DNA of 64,000 nucleotides from JACMLC01 sp963720235 (GCA_963720235.1 OY970389.1:3906001-3970000); one strand, 5' to 3'; positions 28,738-38,012 are shown, counted from the first letter of the stretch. Program-made: numbers and translations. Notes: a model not told the origin generated them from the letters alone.

Positions 28738-30927
28738 ATGGAGAAGATTAGTCCTGCAAGGCTGCTGCGAATTTTGTTGTCTTACGTGAAGCCGTATGCG
28801 TGGCGCGGCGTGCTGCTGGTGTTGACGCTCCTGATTGAAGGCGCGTTTATCACACTGCTCGCGCTCAGTTTAAAATTTCTCATAGACTTTGCCATCACAC
28901 CGCGCGAGTCAACGACGCTGGTGTTGATTATCGCGGGGCTGTGCGTCGGGTTTCTACTGACGGCCATCTCGCAAATAGTGCGCGATTATCTGTACGCATG
29001 GCTCGGCGCGCATATCCTCAACGACATACGCAAAGAGATGTTCAGACATTTCCAGCGATTGTCACTTGGGTTTTATGCGCGCTCGCGTATGGGAGATTTG
29101 CTCGCGCGCTTCTCTTCTGATTTGAGCGCGATTGAGAACGCGGTTGTGCTCGGCGTGCCGGGAGCTTTGCTGTGCGTCATCAATATTATTTTTAGCGCGT
29201 GCGTTCTGTTTGTGCTCGATTGGCGGCTTGCGCTCTGTGCGATGCTGGGCTTGCCGCTCTGCATGATTGGGCCAAAGATTTTGGGGCCGCGCGCTTTGAA
29301 GGCCGGAGATAAGTTGCGCAGCGAACAGGCGGAGATTTCGAGCATCATCCATGAAAACTTGGGAGCGCAGCAGATTGTCAAAGCTTTCGGTCTGAAAAAA
29401 TCCGTGCTCGCAAACTTTGAAGGACAGGCTGACAGGCTGGCGCGCGGCGCGACGCGATTCAATTTTTTGAGCTATGTCACGGAGCGCAGCCCGAACATAG
29501 GCATGCTGTTCTTTAATGTCCTGCTCATCAGCGGCGGCTCTTACCTTGCGTACAGAGGCTCTCTCTCCATCGGCTCGCTCGTCTCTTTCAATGCGCTGTT
29601 CATCACAGTCAGCACAGCCGTCATGGGATTGACGGCTGTGACGCCAACGCTCTTGCAGGCGACGGGCGGGATGCAGCGCGTGCGCGAGTTGCTTGATGAG
29701 CGACCGGCTATCATCGAACAACCCGATGCGCGCAGGCTTGCTCCTTTATCCGAAGGCATACGCTTTGAAGATGTGACATTCGGATATAAGGCAGACCAGA
29801 CCAATCTGTCCGGCGTGACGATGGATTTGCCAAAGGGAGCGCGGATAGGCTTTGTGGGCCACAGCGGTTGCGGCAAGAGCACGAACCTGAATCTCATCAT
29901 GCGCTTCTATGACCCGCAACTCGGAAGAGTCCTGTTTGATGGCATAGACCTGCGCGCGGCAAAGCTCGATTCGCTCTATGACCAGATAGGCATAGTCTTT
30001 CAGGAAAGCTTTCTCTTTAACACGAGCGTGCGCGAGAACATACGACTCGGCAAATTGGGAGCGACGGATGCAGAGGTTGAAGAGGCTGCTAAAGCTGCCG
30101 AGCTGCATGACATTATTATGCAGATGCCGGACGGCTACGAGACAAACGTGGGCGAGCGCGGCGGGCTTCTCTCCGGCGGCCAGCGACAGCGCATCGCCAT
30201 CGCACGCGCGCTCGTGCGCAATCCGTCTCTCATTATTTTAGACGAAGCGACATCCGCGCTAGACCCCGGCACAGAGGCCGCGATTAACGAAACTCTTGAG
30301 CGCGTCTCTGTCGGGCGCACAGTCATCTCCGTCACGCACAGGCTCAAGTCCGTAGTCAACTATGACCACATCTTTGTCTTTCAGGAAGGCCAACTAATCG
30401 AGCAAGGCACGCATAAAGGGCTCCTTTATCGCGGCGGAACTTACGCGGGAATGTGGCGCAGACAGAGCGGGACAGTGATGTCCCCAACAGGCGACATGCG
30501 CGTGACGGACATCAACATCCTGCGCGACGTGCCTCTCTTTAAAGACCTTGACGAATCTTTCTTGATGGAAATCTCCGACATGTTTATCACCGAGCGAGTC
30601 CCTGCTGGCCGCACTATCATCGCAGAGGGAGACGAAGGCAGCCGCTTCTACATCATCATACGCGGCAAAGTGGCTGTCAGCGCGACGGATGAAGAAGGCA
30701 ATGTGCATCGCGTCGCGACTCTGGACGACGGCGACTACTTTGGCGAGATAGCATTGCTCACAGACAAACCGACCACCGCCACCGTCGAGACACTTGTGTC
30801 CAGCATCTTTCTCATACTCCAACGCGAGCAACTCCAAAAACTTATGCACCAACACTCAGAACTCGGCGCGCAAGTCCGCCACGCGCTCAAACGCAGACTG
30901 GCAGAGACAGAGGCGATGACTGCCTAA
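28738..30927 (+). CDS. ABC exporter half-transporter with cNMP-binding tail
   Basis: 729 residues. Residues about 20-310 are a type-I ABC exporter membrane domain with six hydrophobic helices. Residues about 340-575 are the ATPase: Walker A GHSGCGKST (near 378), signature LSGGQRQR (near 480), Walker B LIILDEATSALD and the H-loop SVTHRL. Residues about 590-725 form a cyclic-nucleotide-binding-type domain (FKDLDESFLMEISDMF, then GSRFYIIIRGKVAVS, then GDYFGEIALLTDKPTTATV). One chain therefore joins membrane domain, ATPase and a sensor domain. It resembles lipid or drug exporters; the substrate is unknown. The PTTATV end fits the cNMP fold, but ligand binding is not assured. GGGAG lies close to the ATG. 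Confidence 0.92.
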   Translation: MEKISPARLLRILLSYVKPYAWRGVLLVLTLLIEGAFITLLALSLKFLIDFAITPRESTTLVLIIAGLCVGFLLTAISQIVRDYLYAWLGAHILNDIRKEMFRHFQRLSLGFYARSRMGDLLARFSSDLSAIENAVVLGVPGALLCVINIIFSACVLFVLDWRLALCAMLGLPLCMIGPKILGPRALKAGDKLRSEQAEISSIIHENLGAQQIVKAFGLKKSVLANFEGQADRLARGATRFNFLSYVTERSPNIGMLFFNVLLISGGSYLAYRGSLSIGSLVSFNALFITVSTAVMGLTAVTPTLLQATGGMQRVRELLDERPAIIEQPDARRLAPLSEGIRFEDVTFGYKADQTNLSGVTMDLPKGARIGFVGHSGCGKSTNLNLIMRFYDPQLGRVLFDGIDLRAAKLDSLYDQIGIVFQESFLFNTSVRENIRLGKLGATDAEVEEAAKAAELHDIIMQMPDGYETNVGERGGLLSGGQRQRIAIARALVRNPSLIILDEATSALDPGTEAAINETLERVSVGRTVISVTHRLKSVVNYDHIFVFQEGQLIEQGTHKGLLYRGGTYAGMWRRQSGTVMSPTGDMRVTDINILRDVPLFKDLDESFLMEISDMFITERVPAGRTIIAEGDEGSRFYIIIRGKVAVSATDEEGNVHRVATLDDGDYFGEIALLTDKPTTATVETLVSSIFLILQREQLQKLMHQHSELGAQVRHALKRRLAETEAMTA

Positions 30928-30939
30928 AACACGAACATC

Positions 30940-31047
30940 TCCCGCAAAGGCGCAAAGAAGGCGCGAAGGAAAACAAGGAAGAGTTCTTACACTTAATCTC
31001 TTGTTTTTCTTTGCGTCTTTTCTTTGCGCCTTTGCGCCTTTGCGGGA
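30940..31047. repeat. Intergenic palindrome, CGCAAAGG type, long copy
   Basis: Same architecture and almost the same sequence as 25879-26001, including the centre (AAAACAAGGAAGAGTTCTTA). It lies between convergent genes and ends five bases from the permease stop codon. Two long near-identical copies 5 kb apart suggest recent spread or conversion. Confidence 0.9.
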
Positions 31048-31051
31048 ACTC

Positions 31052-32407
31052 TTATTTGTTTCCCAATTTGAGCAACAGGAAAGCAGGATAGCTTGCGGCT
31101 AAGAGTATCAGAGCCAGGAGACTGTTTGTTGTGTCGCTGGCGATTGCGCCTGCGAGAAATGCCAGCGAGCCTGCGAGTGCAAGCCCGGTCGTGTATGGAT
31201 AGCCCCATGCGCGATACGGGCGCGGTCTTTCAGGCTCACGTCGCCGCAGCACGAAGACAGAGAGAAAACTGACTGAATAGTTAATCACAAAGAAGAAGGC
31301 GAGCGCGGCCAGCAATCTTTCAAAAGTCCCGCTAAAGACAATCATCAGGACAACCATCAGAGTGCTCAGCAAGAGCGCGACATTCGGCGTGCCGCCTTTG
31401 TTTACTTCCGATGCCTGCCGCCAGAAAAGCTTATCGCGGCTCATCGCAAAGAGCACGCGCGGGGCCGCGAGCGTGTTGCCGTTGATTGAAGCGAGCATCG
31501 AAACGGTGGCAAGCGCACTGATGATAAGCTTACCGCGCGCTCCGAAAATTTCCTGCGCCGCGCGCCCGACGGCGAGTTTGTCTCCAGCCAGTTCGCCAAA
31601 CGGCAAGACATAAAGCAGCGCGAGATTGAGCAGTAGATAAATTGCTATCACAAGCAGGATGCTGCCAATCATCGCGCGCGGGACGCTACGCGCGGGGTCG
31701 CGCACCTCCTCACCGAAATAGACAGTGCTGTACCAGCCATCGTATGTGTAGATGACTCCCTGCAAGGAGAGCACTAAGGCAGTCCAGAATGCTAAGCCTG
31801 TTGGAATCTGTCGCACGACAGCTTCGCTTGCATCCGTCGTCCCCTGACCGCCGAAGATAAAACACGCGGCGATAAGAGAGACGAAGGCGAGCGTCTTGAT
31901 AAAGCTCGTCAAAGCCTGCGCGCGACTGCCCCAGCGCACGCCGCTCCATTGCAGGACTGCGAAGGCCAGCACCACACAGAGCGCGACGCGCACGGCTCGT
32001 CCTTCTAAAGAAGGAATGAGCGCGCCGGTATATTCGCCTATCACAAGAGAGACTGCGGCGAGCGTCCCGCAAGTCGAAAGCCAATCGCTCCACCCGACAA
32101 CAAAGCCCGCGTACTCTCCGAGCGCATGCCGCGCGAAAATATAAAAGCCGCCGGAGCGTGGCAGCATCGTGCCGAGTTCCGCAACAGAGAATGTGCCGAA
32201 GAGCGCGTACACTCCGCCCAACAACCAGACGCCCGCAAAGAGCCAAGCATTCGGCAGATGCGCGGCGACCTCGCCCGGCGTACGCAGGATGCCCATCCCG
32301 ATAGTGATGCCCACCGTCACGGCCATCCCGAAGACGACGCCCAACACTTGCAGCAAATGCCCTCGGCGCGGCGCGGACAGCGATTGAGTTTCAGCGATGG
32401 GCTGCAA
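31052..32407 (-). CDS. APC-family amino acid permease
   Basis: 451 residues with about twelve membrane segments. The first helices carry the APC signature (GMAVTVGITIGMGILRTPGE), with MLPRSGGFYIFARHALGEYAG soon after and the helix-6-like AFWTALVLSLQGVIYTYDGW. It should exchange or import amino acids or related amines across the inner membrane. It is followed by a palindrome and preceded, on the same strand, by an oxidoreductase 35 bases upstream, so the group 33461-31052 may be one transcript. The exact substrate cannot be read. Confidence 0.93.
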   Translation of the reverse strand: MQPIAETQSLSAPRRGHLLQVLGVVFGMAVTVGITIGMGILRTPGEVAAHLPNAWLFAGVWLLGGVYALFGTFSVAELGTMLPRSGGFYIFARHALGEYAGFVVGWSDWLSTCGTLAAVSLVIGEYTGALIPSLEGRAVRVALCVVLAFAVLQWSGVRWGSRAQALTSFIKTLAFVSLIAACFIFGGQGTTDASEAVVRQIPTGLAFWTALVLSLQGVIYTYDGWYSTVYFGEEVRDPARSVPRAMIGSILLVIAIYLLLNLALLYVLPFGELAGDKLAVGRAAQEIFGARGKLIISALATVSMLASINGNTLAAPRVLFAMSRDKLFWRQASEVNKGGTPNVALLLSTLMVVLMIVFSGTFERLLAALAFFFVINYSVSFLSVFVLRRREPERPRPYRAWGYPYTTGLALAGSLAFLAGAIASDTTNSLLALILLAASYPAFLLLKLGNK

Positions 32408-32441
32408 GCTTTTCTTCCTCGTTTGTCTCTCTAATTAACTC

Positions 32442-33461
32442 TTAAATATTTTCATCCGAAACTTTCAGCACGAGCTTGCCGAAGTTTTCGCCGCTAAAGA
32501 GCTTGAGCAGAGTTTCTGGAAAAGTCTCCAAACCCTCGACCACATCTTCGCGCGCCTTGAGCTTGCCTTGCATCAACCACCCGGCCAGAGCCGCGACTCC
32601 CTCTGCATAGCGCGCTGCATAATTAAAAACGACAAAGCCTTCCATCCGCGCAGAGTTCACCAGCAGCGAGAGATAATAGCTCGGCCCTTTCGGCGGCGCA
32701 GTGTTGTTGTACTGAGAGATTGCGCCGCAGATAACGACGCGCGCCTTTCGCGCCAGCAGCATCAGCGCAAAATCTAAAATCTCTCCGCCGACATTATCAA
32801 AATAGATATTGATGCCCGACTTGCAATGCTCTTTGAGCGACTGCAAGACATCTTCGCTCTTATAATCAATCGCCGCATCAAAGCCGAGTTCATCAATCAG
32901 GTAACTGCATTTGTCCGCACCGCCCGCGATGCCTACGACGCGGCATCCTTTGATTTTAGCAATCTGGCCCACAACCGCTCCCACCGCGCCAGCCGCGCCG
33001 GAGACAACTACCGTATCGCCCTCCTGCGGCTGGCCTATGTCGAGCAAACCAAAATAGGCCGTCAGGCCCGGCATGCCGAGCACGCCCAAGTATCTCGGCA
33101 AAGGAGCAAGCGACGGGTCAATCCTGGTCCACGCTCCCGCCTTTGCAATCGCGTAGTCCTGCACTCCTGTCAGCCCCGTGACTGTATCTCCGACAGCGAG
33201 ACTCGGATCATTCGACGCGACCACTTTCCCAAGACCGAGGGCGCGCATCACTTCACCCAATCCGACAGGCTCTATGTAAGACTTGCCTTCATTCATCCAC
33301 CCGCGCATGGCCGGGTCTAAGGAGATGTACTGCACACGGACAAGAACGTCGCCTGCGCCGGGCTCGCTGACAGGCACAGTGGCAAACTCGAAATCACTGC
33401 GCCGGACAAGGCCGACGGGCCGGGAGATAAGTTTGAACTGACGATTGTTGAGCATGCTCAC
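32442..33461 (-). CDS. NADPH-dependent MDR oxidoreductase (CurA-like)
   Basis: 339 residues from GTG at 33461, chosen because AAGGAG lies exactly nine bases upstream; the ATG six bases later is 15 from it, and the upstream open frame is not conserved. Zinc-free medium-chain reductase: GDVLVRVQYISLDPAMRGWM near the N-terminus, the Rossmann motif VVSGAAGAVGAVVGQIAK (about 150-170), then CRVVGIAGGADKC and IDYKSEDV. The family reduces the double bond of enones and alkenals, as in CurA and leukotriene B4 dehydrogenases. It is soluble and probably used in detoxification of reactive aldehydes. Confidence 0.9.
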   Translation of the reverse strand: MSMLNNRQFKLISRPVGLVRRSDFEFATVPVSEPGAGDVLVRVQYISLDPAMRGWMNEGKSYIEPVGLGEVMRALGLGKVVASNDPSLAVGDTVTGLTGVQDYAIAKAGAWTRIDPSLAPLPRYLGVLGMPGLTAYFGLLDIGQPQEGDTVVVSGAAGAVGAVVGQIAKIKGCRVVGIAGGADKCSYLIDELGFDAAIDYKSEDVLQSLKEHCKSGINIYFDNVGGEILDFALMLLARKARVVICGAISQYNNTAPPKGPSYYLSLLVNSARMEGFVVFNYAARYAEGVAALAGWLMQGKLKAREDVVEGLETFPETLLKLFSGENFGKLVLKVSDENI

Positions 33462-33539
33462 AAAAAGAGTCTCCTTTCGAGCAAAGCTATATGAGAGAGT
33501 TATGTCCGCTGGCTCAGCCGTCACAGCCGCCCTTTGACT

Positions 33540-34214
33540 TTAGTATTCGTCAGAGCCTTGAACCCAGATGAAAGATTGTATGTCTATCATGTCGCGCGGC
33601 TTCAAGTCGCGCAGGTCGCGGCTAATGGTCGCGACAAATTCTTGCAGGCTCGCGTAAGTTTCCCAAGAGGGTCTGGATTTGTATTGAAAGTCAAAGCCGT
33701 ATTCGCGCGCCGCGCGGCGTGTGACCATTGGTTTGAGGAAGATGTGTTCGCGTGGCTGTGCGATGAAGCCGAAGACAGAGACTAAGGGCCACGTCAGGAC
33801 TCGCGTCTGCTTGCGCGGAAGCTGTGCGATGGTTTCGCACCAACGCTCGAACTTGCGCTCCATGCTCCCGGCTCCGTAGAGAAATTCATACAATCCTTCT
33901 GCGAAGAGACGCGCGCCGTCCTTTGTTTTGACAGCATCCCGCAAGGCCATCTTCTCGAAGGAGAAAAGCAGATTAGTGCGCGATTCAATCCTGACTGCGC
34001 GCGCGGCTACTTCTGCAAACTCGCCTTGAGAGATAAGCTTCTTATGCGTCTCACGCGCAAGCTGCTCGTTCCACGATTCGTGCGCTTCCCATTTGTAGCC
34101 GCGTTCCCAAGCGATGTATTTGTCATCATAAAAACCTTTGGGAAAGAAGCGAAGGAATTTGCGGCGGCAGCGTAAGGCGGCTGCCGATGTGATGGTGGAT
34201 TTGCTCGCGCTCAA
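33540..34214 (-). CDS. Conserved protein of unknown function
   Basis: 224 residues, soluble and without a signal peptide. The family name is not known to me, but the composition looks conserved: RRKFLRFFPKGFYDDKYI, then YIAWERGYKWEAHESWNEQL (aromatic and acidic, about 30-55), LLFSFEKMALRDAVK, FAEGLYEFLYG, and WPLVSVFGFIAQPREHIFLK with VTRRAAREYGFDF. Trp and Tyr are frequent. An enzymatic or binding role is likely but cannot be named. It precedes the oxidoreductase gene on the same strand, separated by 78 bases. Confidence 0.8.
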   Translation of the reverse strand: MSASKSTITSAAALRCRRKFLRFFPKGFYDDKYIAWERGYKWEAHESWNEQLARETHKKLISQGEFAEVAARAVRIESRTNLLFSFEKMALRDAVKTKDGARLFAEGLYEFLYGAGSMERKFERWCETIAQLPRKQTRVLTWPLVSVFGFIAQPREHIFLKPMVTRRAAREYGFDFQYKSRPSWETYASLQEFVATISRDLRDLKPRDMIDIQSFIWVQGSDEY

Positions 34215-34291
34215 ATTTTTAAAGCCTCCTTGTTCGCGCCTATCATAGCAGTTTTATTTTAAGGAGGCTTTCGGCTTGAATACAAAAAAGG

Positions 34292-34364
34292 TTTCCCGCA
34301 AAGGCGTAAAGACGCAAAGAACGACATCTGTTCTTCTTTGCGTCTTTGCGCCTTTGCGGGAAAT
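34292..34364. repeat. Intergenic palindrome, CGCAAAGG type, short copy
   Basis: TTTCCCGCAAAGGCGTAAAG pairs with CTTTGCGCCTTTGCGGGAAA around a short centre. It lies 20 bases beyond the stop of the next minus-strand gene. Confidence 0.9.
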
Positions 34365-34383
34365 TTTGTTTTTAGTTTCCGGC

Positions 34384-34776
34384 TTACTTATTCTGCGCGA
34401 CCTGTGCCGGGGTTTCTATGCGCGAGTTAACAAGCACGCTGTTTTCAAATTCGGCGACGAGGATGCGGCCCTCGCTGCGCGGAAAGGTGTATGTCGCAAG
34501 GCTCAAATTTCCATCCTGCTTTTCCGAGATGGTCTCAGGCTTGCCGAGGACTCGTATGACATCATTGATGCTGAGGCCGTTTCTCAGATAGGTGGACGAA
34601 GGGCCGACGTGCAGCACGCGCGGGTCGTTTTTGACAGACTTGTGGCTCACCACAATTCTTTTGTTCTCCGTCTTGATGCGAGGCGAAGGATTAAACTCGC
34701 CTTTCGAGCGCGTCTGAGCAGAGGCGGCGATGGCCGTTAAGATAATGATTGCGAATAGGCTGAAAATCTTTTTCAT
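34384..34776 (-). CDS. Small secreted protein with BamE/SmpA-like motif
   Basis: 130 residues from ATG at 34776, with AAGGAG upstream; the longer frame overlaps the preceding gene. Signal peptide at about residues 1-20 (MKKIFSLFAIIILTAIAASA). The mature part is basic, with STYLRNGLSINDVIRVLGKP then ISEKQDGNLSLATYTFPRSE. The sequence G-x-S-x-x-D-V-x-x-V-L-G-K-P recalls the BamE/SmpA/OmlA-like fold found in small envelope proteins. It follows the 77-residue gene by 13 bases, suggesting one operon. The function is unknown. Confidence 0.8.
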   Translation of the reverse strand: MKKIFSLFAIIILTAIAASAQTRSKGEFNPSPRIKTENKRIVVSHKSVKNDPRVLHVGPSSTYLRNGLSINDVIRVLGKPETISEKQDGNLSLATYTFPRSEGRILVAEFENSVLVNSRIETPAQVAQNK

Positions 34777-34789
34777 AAATTTTAACTCC

Positions 34790-35023
34790 TTACGAAGCTG
34801 ACTTGAGATTAGATGCCGGGTCAATAAAGAGGTTTGCAAAGCTGCGACGCGGGTCAGGGCGGCGACGGCCCTGAAAGTCTTTGACCCATGCGGCCACGTT
34901 TCCGGCAATCTCGCGTGTGGCATCTCTCAGGCTTTGACTGCCCGGCTTTTCTGTTTTTGCCATCTCGGCCTGATTTTTCAGTTGAGCGCTCTTGATGACC
35001 CGTATATTGTTTTTAGGATTCAT
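34790..35023 (-). CDS. Small hypothetical protein
   Basis: 77 residues from ATG at 35023, with AGGAG at good spacing. No domain is recognised. It is basic, polar and probably helical (QSLRDATREIAGNVAAWVKD, then GRRRPDPRRSFANLF). No signal peptide. It is the first gene of a likely two-gene operon with the secreted protein downstream, so it may be a small regulator or accessory factor. Confidence 0.65.
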   Translation of the reverse strand: MNPKNNIRVIKSAQLKNQAEMAKTEKPGSQSLRDATREIAGNVAAWVKDFQGRRRPDPRRSFANLFIDPASNLKSAS

Positions 35024-35406
35024 GATAAATGCTCCTGCTCTTTAGCCAGTAATTAGCAGCCCATACGCGTTTGTTTCTCTATCTGCTAACGCGCAAACAG
35101 GAGCGGGTTCGTATCAATCGTGAAAGAAAATTTTTATTCACGACCGAATAATTGTGCCTTTTTATGATTCTCGGACAGGTTTTGCGGCAATGACCGGAGA
35201 GCTAAGGCAGGCGGCTATTTATGGCCGCGCGCTTAGATGAAGGCAAGGCTCAAGAGGTTGGCAGGCTGCAATTCAAGAGACATTTACAAGTTTTTACACC
35301 GACTTTGGCGGAGCATGGCTATAATTGGGACAAAAGCGAATGTGTGTCCGGGTTCTATAAAGTCAAACCAATCTCTCGAAAGCCTGTCATGAGGAAGGAA
35401 GTGCAG
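35024..35406. other. Intergenic region before the beta-propeller gene
   Basis: I see no gene here. The frame of the next protein runs open from 35221, but those first 62 codons lack conservation and a signal peptide, and a purine-rich ribosome site (AGGAAGGAAG) occurs only at 35391-35401. Divergent promoters should lie here; none is clear. Confidence 0.5.
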
Positions 35407-36654
35407 ATGATGAGAAACTCATACGCGAAATCTTTGATAAGCATTACAGCCTTGCTTGTTTGCCTGTGCGCGCAGGCGGCGGCGCAGGTGGGCGGCGACT
35501 GGCCCCAGTGGCGCGGGGCGAATCGTGACGGAATCTCTAAAGAGACAGGGCTGCTCAAAGAGTGGCCGGAGGGAGGCCCGCCGCTCGCGTGGAAAGCTAC
35601 GGGCGCGGGGCGCGGCTATTCTTCGCTCTCTCTGTCAAAGGGGCGCATGTACACTCTGGGCCTTCGCGGGACGCGCGAATATGTCATCGCCTTTGATGTC
35701 AAGACGGGCAAGGAAGTCTGGGCCACTCAGCACGGCGACGCCTTTCGCAATGATCGCGGCGACGGGCCGCGCGGCACGCCGACGATTGACGGCGACAGGC
35801 TCTATGCCCTGGGAGGCAACGGCGACCTCTCTGCTCTGGATGTGAACACGGGCCGCGTCATCTGGACGATGAATATCCTGAAAAAGTTTGGCGGCTCGAA
35901 TATCACTTGGGGCATCAGCGAATCGCCGCTCATCATGGGAGACAAGCTACTGGTCAACGCTGGCGGGCCGGATGCTTCCATCGTCGCGCTCAATAAAAAG
36001 GATGGCTCATTAGTCTGGAAAAGTCAGAGCGACAAAGCAGGCTATTCATCAGCCATTCCCGTCGAGGCCGCAGGCACAACGCAGGTCGTCTTCTTCACAC
36101 ACGAACGCGCGCTCGGACTTGATTTAAAGACAGGCAAGCTTTTGTGGGATTACCCGCGCGCGGCCAACAATGTCGCCAACGCAGCGACGCCGATTGCGCG
36201 CGGCAACAGAGTCTTTATCGCTTCGGACTACGGCAACGGCGGCGGCCTTGTAGAGATTAAGACTGGCGCGAAAGGCATCACGGCAGAGGAAGTCTATTTC
36301 ACAAAAGAGATGCGCACGCATCACAGCAGCGCGGTCTTGATAGACGATTTTCTCTATGGCTTTTCTGGCAGCATCCTGACGGCCATGCGTTTCGACACGG
36401 GCGAAGTCGCATGGAAAGACAGGAGCGTCGGCAAAGGCTCGCTCGTTTATGCAGACGGGCATCTCTATTGTCTGAGCGAGAACGGCGTGGTTGGATTGGT
36501 CGAAGCGACGCCTGCCGGCTATCGCGAGAAGGGACGCTTTCGCATCGCGCAGGATTCGCTGCCCACTTGGGCGCATCCTGTCGTCGCTGGCGGGCGACTC
36601 TACCTGCGCGACCAGGACACGATTTATGCTTATGATGTGAGAGCGAAAAAATAA
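35407..36654 (+). CDS. Secreted PQQ-type beta-propeller protein
   Basis: 415 residues from ATG 35407 (MMRNSYAKSLISITALLV), preceded by AGGAAGGAAG. Signal peptide about 1-27. Repeats of the PQQ-binding-like propeller follow: WPQWRGANRDGIS at the start, then AFDVKTGKEVWATQ, ALDVNTGRVIWTMN, ALNKKDGSLVWKSQ, GLDLKTGKLLWDYP and RFDTGEVAWKDRS, each with the A-x-D-x-x-(T/D)-G-x-x-x-W docking pattern. It is related to outer-membrane assembly factor BamB-like and polyvinyl-alcohol dehydrogenase-like proteins. Alone, without a dehydrogenase domain, it probably scaffolds or binds; whether it carries PQQ is unknown. Confidence 0.92.
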   Translation: MMRNSYAKSLISITALLVCLCAQAAAQVGGDWPQWRGANRDGISKETGLLKEWPEGGPPLAWKATGAGRGYSSLSLSKGRMYTLGLRGTREYVIAFDVKTGKEVWATQHGDAFRNDRGDGPRGTPTIDGDRLYALGGNGDLSALDVNTGRVIWTMNILKKFGGSNITWGISESPLIMGDKLLVNAGGPDASIVALNKKDGSLVWKSQSDKAGYSSAIPVEAAGTTQVVFFTHERALGLDLKTGKLLWDYPRAANNVANAATPIARGNRVFIASDYGNGGGLVEIKTGAKGITAEEVYFTKEMRTHHSSAVLIDDFLYGFSGSILTAMRFDTGEVAWKDRSVGKGSLVYADGHLYCLSENGVVGLVEATPAGYREKGRFRIAQDSLPTWAHPVVAGGRLYLRDQDTIYAYDVRAKK

Positions 36655-36663
36655 TTTAAGACT

Positions 36664-36760
36664 AGCCACAGAGGCACAGAGACACGGAGATAAAATTTGA
36701 AATTTGAAATCTCAAATCTGAGATTTAAAGTCCTCTGTGTCTCTGTGTCTCTGTGGCTAA
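36664..36760. repeat. Intergenic palindrome, CACAGAGA type
   Basis: GCCACAGAGGCACAGAGACA pairs with CTCTGTGTCTCTGTGGC. Centre TCTCAAATCTGAGATTTAAA is shared almost exactly with 41423-41525. It starts ten bases after the stop codon of the propeller gene. Confidence 0.9.
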
Positions 36761-36793
36761 TTTGAAATCCAAAGTTAGAAGTCTTGAACAAAC

Positions 36794-37897
36794 ATGCCGA
36801 GCGTCGTTGCAGCAGTCATCCCTGAGCCGCACTCTGAGGTCGAGTTGCGCGAGATTGCTGAGCCGGAGTTGGAACAAAACTCTGCCCTGCTCAATGTGGA
36901 GTTGAGCGAGGTCTGCGGGACGGATTTATATTTGCAGCAGGGAAGGCTCGCGGGCGTGCCTTATCCTTTGATTCCGGGTCATGTCTCTGTTGGTCGGCTA
37001 GGCAAAATTCGCGGGCGCATGACAGACATCGAAGGCGTGGATTTTAAGGAAGGCGACTTTGTAACTTTCCTTGATGTGCACAAGACCTGCAACGATTGCT
37101 GGCACTGTCTCGTCGCAAAGGCTGCGACGCGATGCCCGCAGAGAAAAGTCTATGGCATCACGTATGGCTTAGCTGATGGATTGTGCGGCGGTTGGGCCGA
37201 GAAGATTTATCTCAAGCCGGGTACAAAATGCATACGCCTCGCAGATACTTTAGCTCCGAGCAGATTCATGGCCGGAGGCTGCGCGCTCCCAACCTCTCTG
37301 CACGCAGTCGAGCGCGCGGAAATTTTAATCGGAGACACAGTGCTGATTTTAGGGAGCGGCCCGGTCGGGCTCTCCTGCATTATCTTTGCGCGGATGCGCG
37401 GCGCGTTGAAAGTCCTGTGCATCGGTGCGCCGGAAAACCGTTTAGAGGCCGCGCGGCTTGTCGGCGCGGCGGAGACTCTGAACTTCGAGGAGCATTCTGA
37501 AGAGGAACGTGTGCAATGGGTTTTGGACCAGACTGGCGGGCGCGGCGCGGACATCACGATTGAGGCGACGGGCGCGCCAGCAGCCGTCACAGAGGCCATG
37601 CGTTACACGCGCGATGCAGGGCGCGCGGTCATCGTCGGGCAATACACGGATCACGGCGAAGTGGCTTTTAATCCGCATCAGGATTTGAATCGCAAACACC
37701 TGGAAGTGCGCGGTTGCTGGGGCTCGGATTTTTCGCACTTCTATCGCGGCGCGCAGGTGATGGCAGACACGCAGCTTTCACATCCATGGTCGCTGCTGGA
37801 ACTCAATCGCTATAAACTCAATCAAGCGAATGAAGCTCTGGGCGACATCGCGTCTGGAAGAATTGTCAAAGCTTTAATCACACCGCAAGAGACGTAA
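36794..37897 (+). CDS. Zinc-dependent medium-chain alcohol dehydrogenase
   Basis: 367 residues. The N-terminal GroES-like part shows the first zinc ligand region (ELSEVCGTDLYLQQG, Cys about 41), IPGHVSVGRLGKI, and the structural-zinc-type Cys cluster CNDCWHCLVAKAATRC (about 97-112). Rossmann fold: LILGSGPVGLSCIIFARM (about 186-203), then a second Gly-rich stretch GGRGADITIEATGAP. The glutamate usual after GH in the active-site motif is replaced (GHVSVG instead of GHExxG), a point to note. It should oxidise or reduce alcohols or polyols with NAD(P). It stands between two palindromes. Confidence 0.9.
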   Translation: MPSVVAAVIPEPHSEVELREIAEPELEQNSALLNVELSEVCGTDLYLQQGRLAGVPYPLIPGHVSVGRLGKIRGRMTDIEGVDFKEGDFVTFLDVHKTCNDCWHCLVAKAATRCPQRKVYGITYGLADGLCGGWAEKIYLKPGTKCIRLADTLAPSRFMAGGCALPTSLHAVERAEILIGDTVLILGSGPVGLSCIIFARMRGALKVLCIGAPENRLEAARLVGAAETLNFEEHSEEERVQWVLDQTGGRGADITIEATGAPAAVTEAMRYTRDAGRAVIVGQYTDHGEVAFNPHQDLNRKHLEVRGCWGSDFSHFYRGAQVMADTQLSHPWSLLELNRYKLNQANEALGDIASGRIVKALITPQET

Positions 37898-37902
37898 AAG
37901 CA

Positions 37903-38009
37903 AGTTTCTCGCAAAGGCGCAAAGACGCAAAGAAAGCTCGCAACGGTGTTGAAGCTCAATTTATCTCGAATGCTTTCTTCGCATCTTCTTTGCGCCTTTG
38001 CGGGAGATT
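37903..38009. repeat. Intergenic palindrome, CGCAAAGG type
   Basis: Left CTCGCAAAGGCGCAAAGACG, right CTTTGCGCCTTTGCGGGAG. Its inner part (CAAAGAAAGC to GCTTTCTTCGC) resembles the copy at 20436. It lies between convergent genes, ending four bases from the peptidase stop codon. Confidence 0.9.
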
Positions 38010-38012
38010 GTC

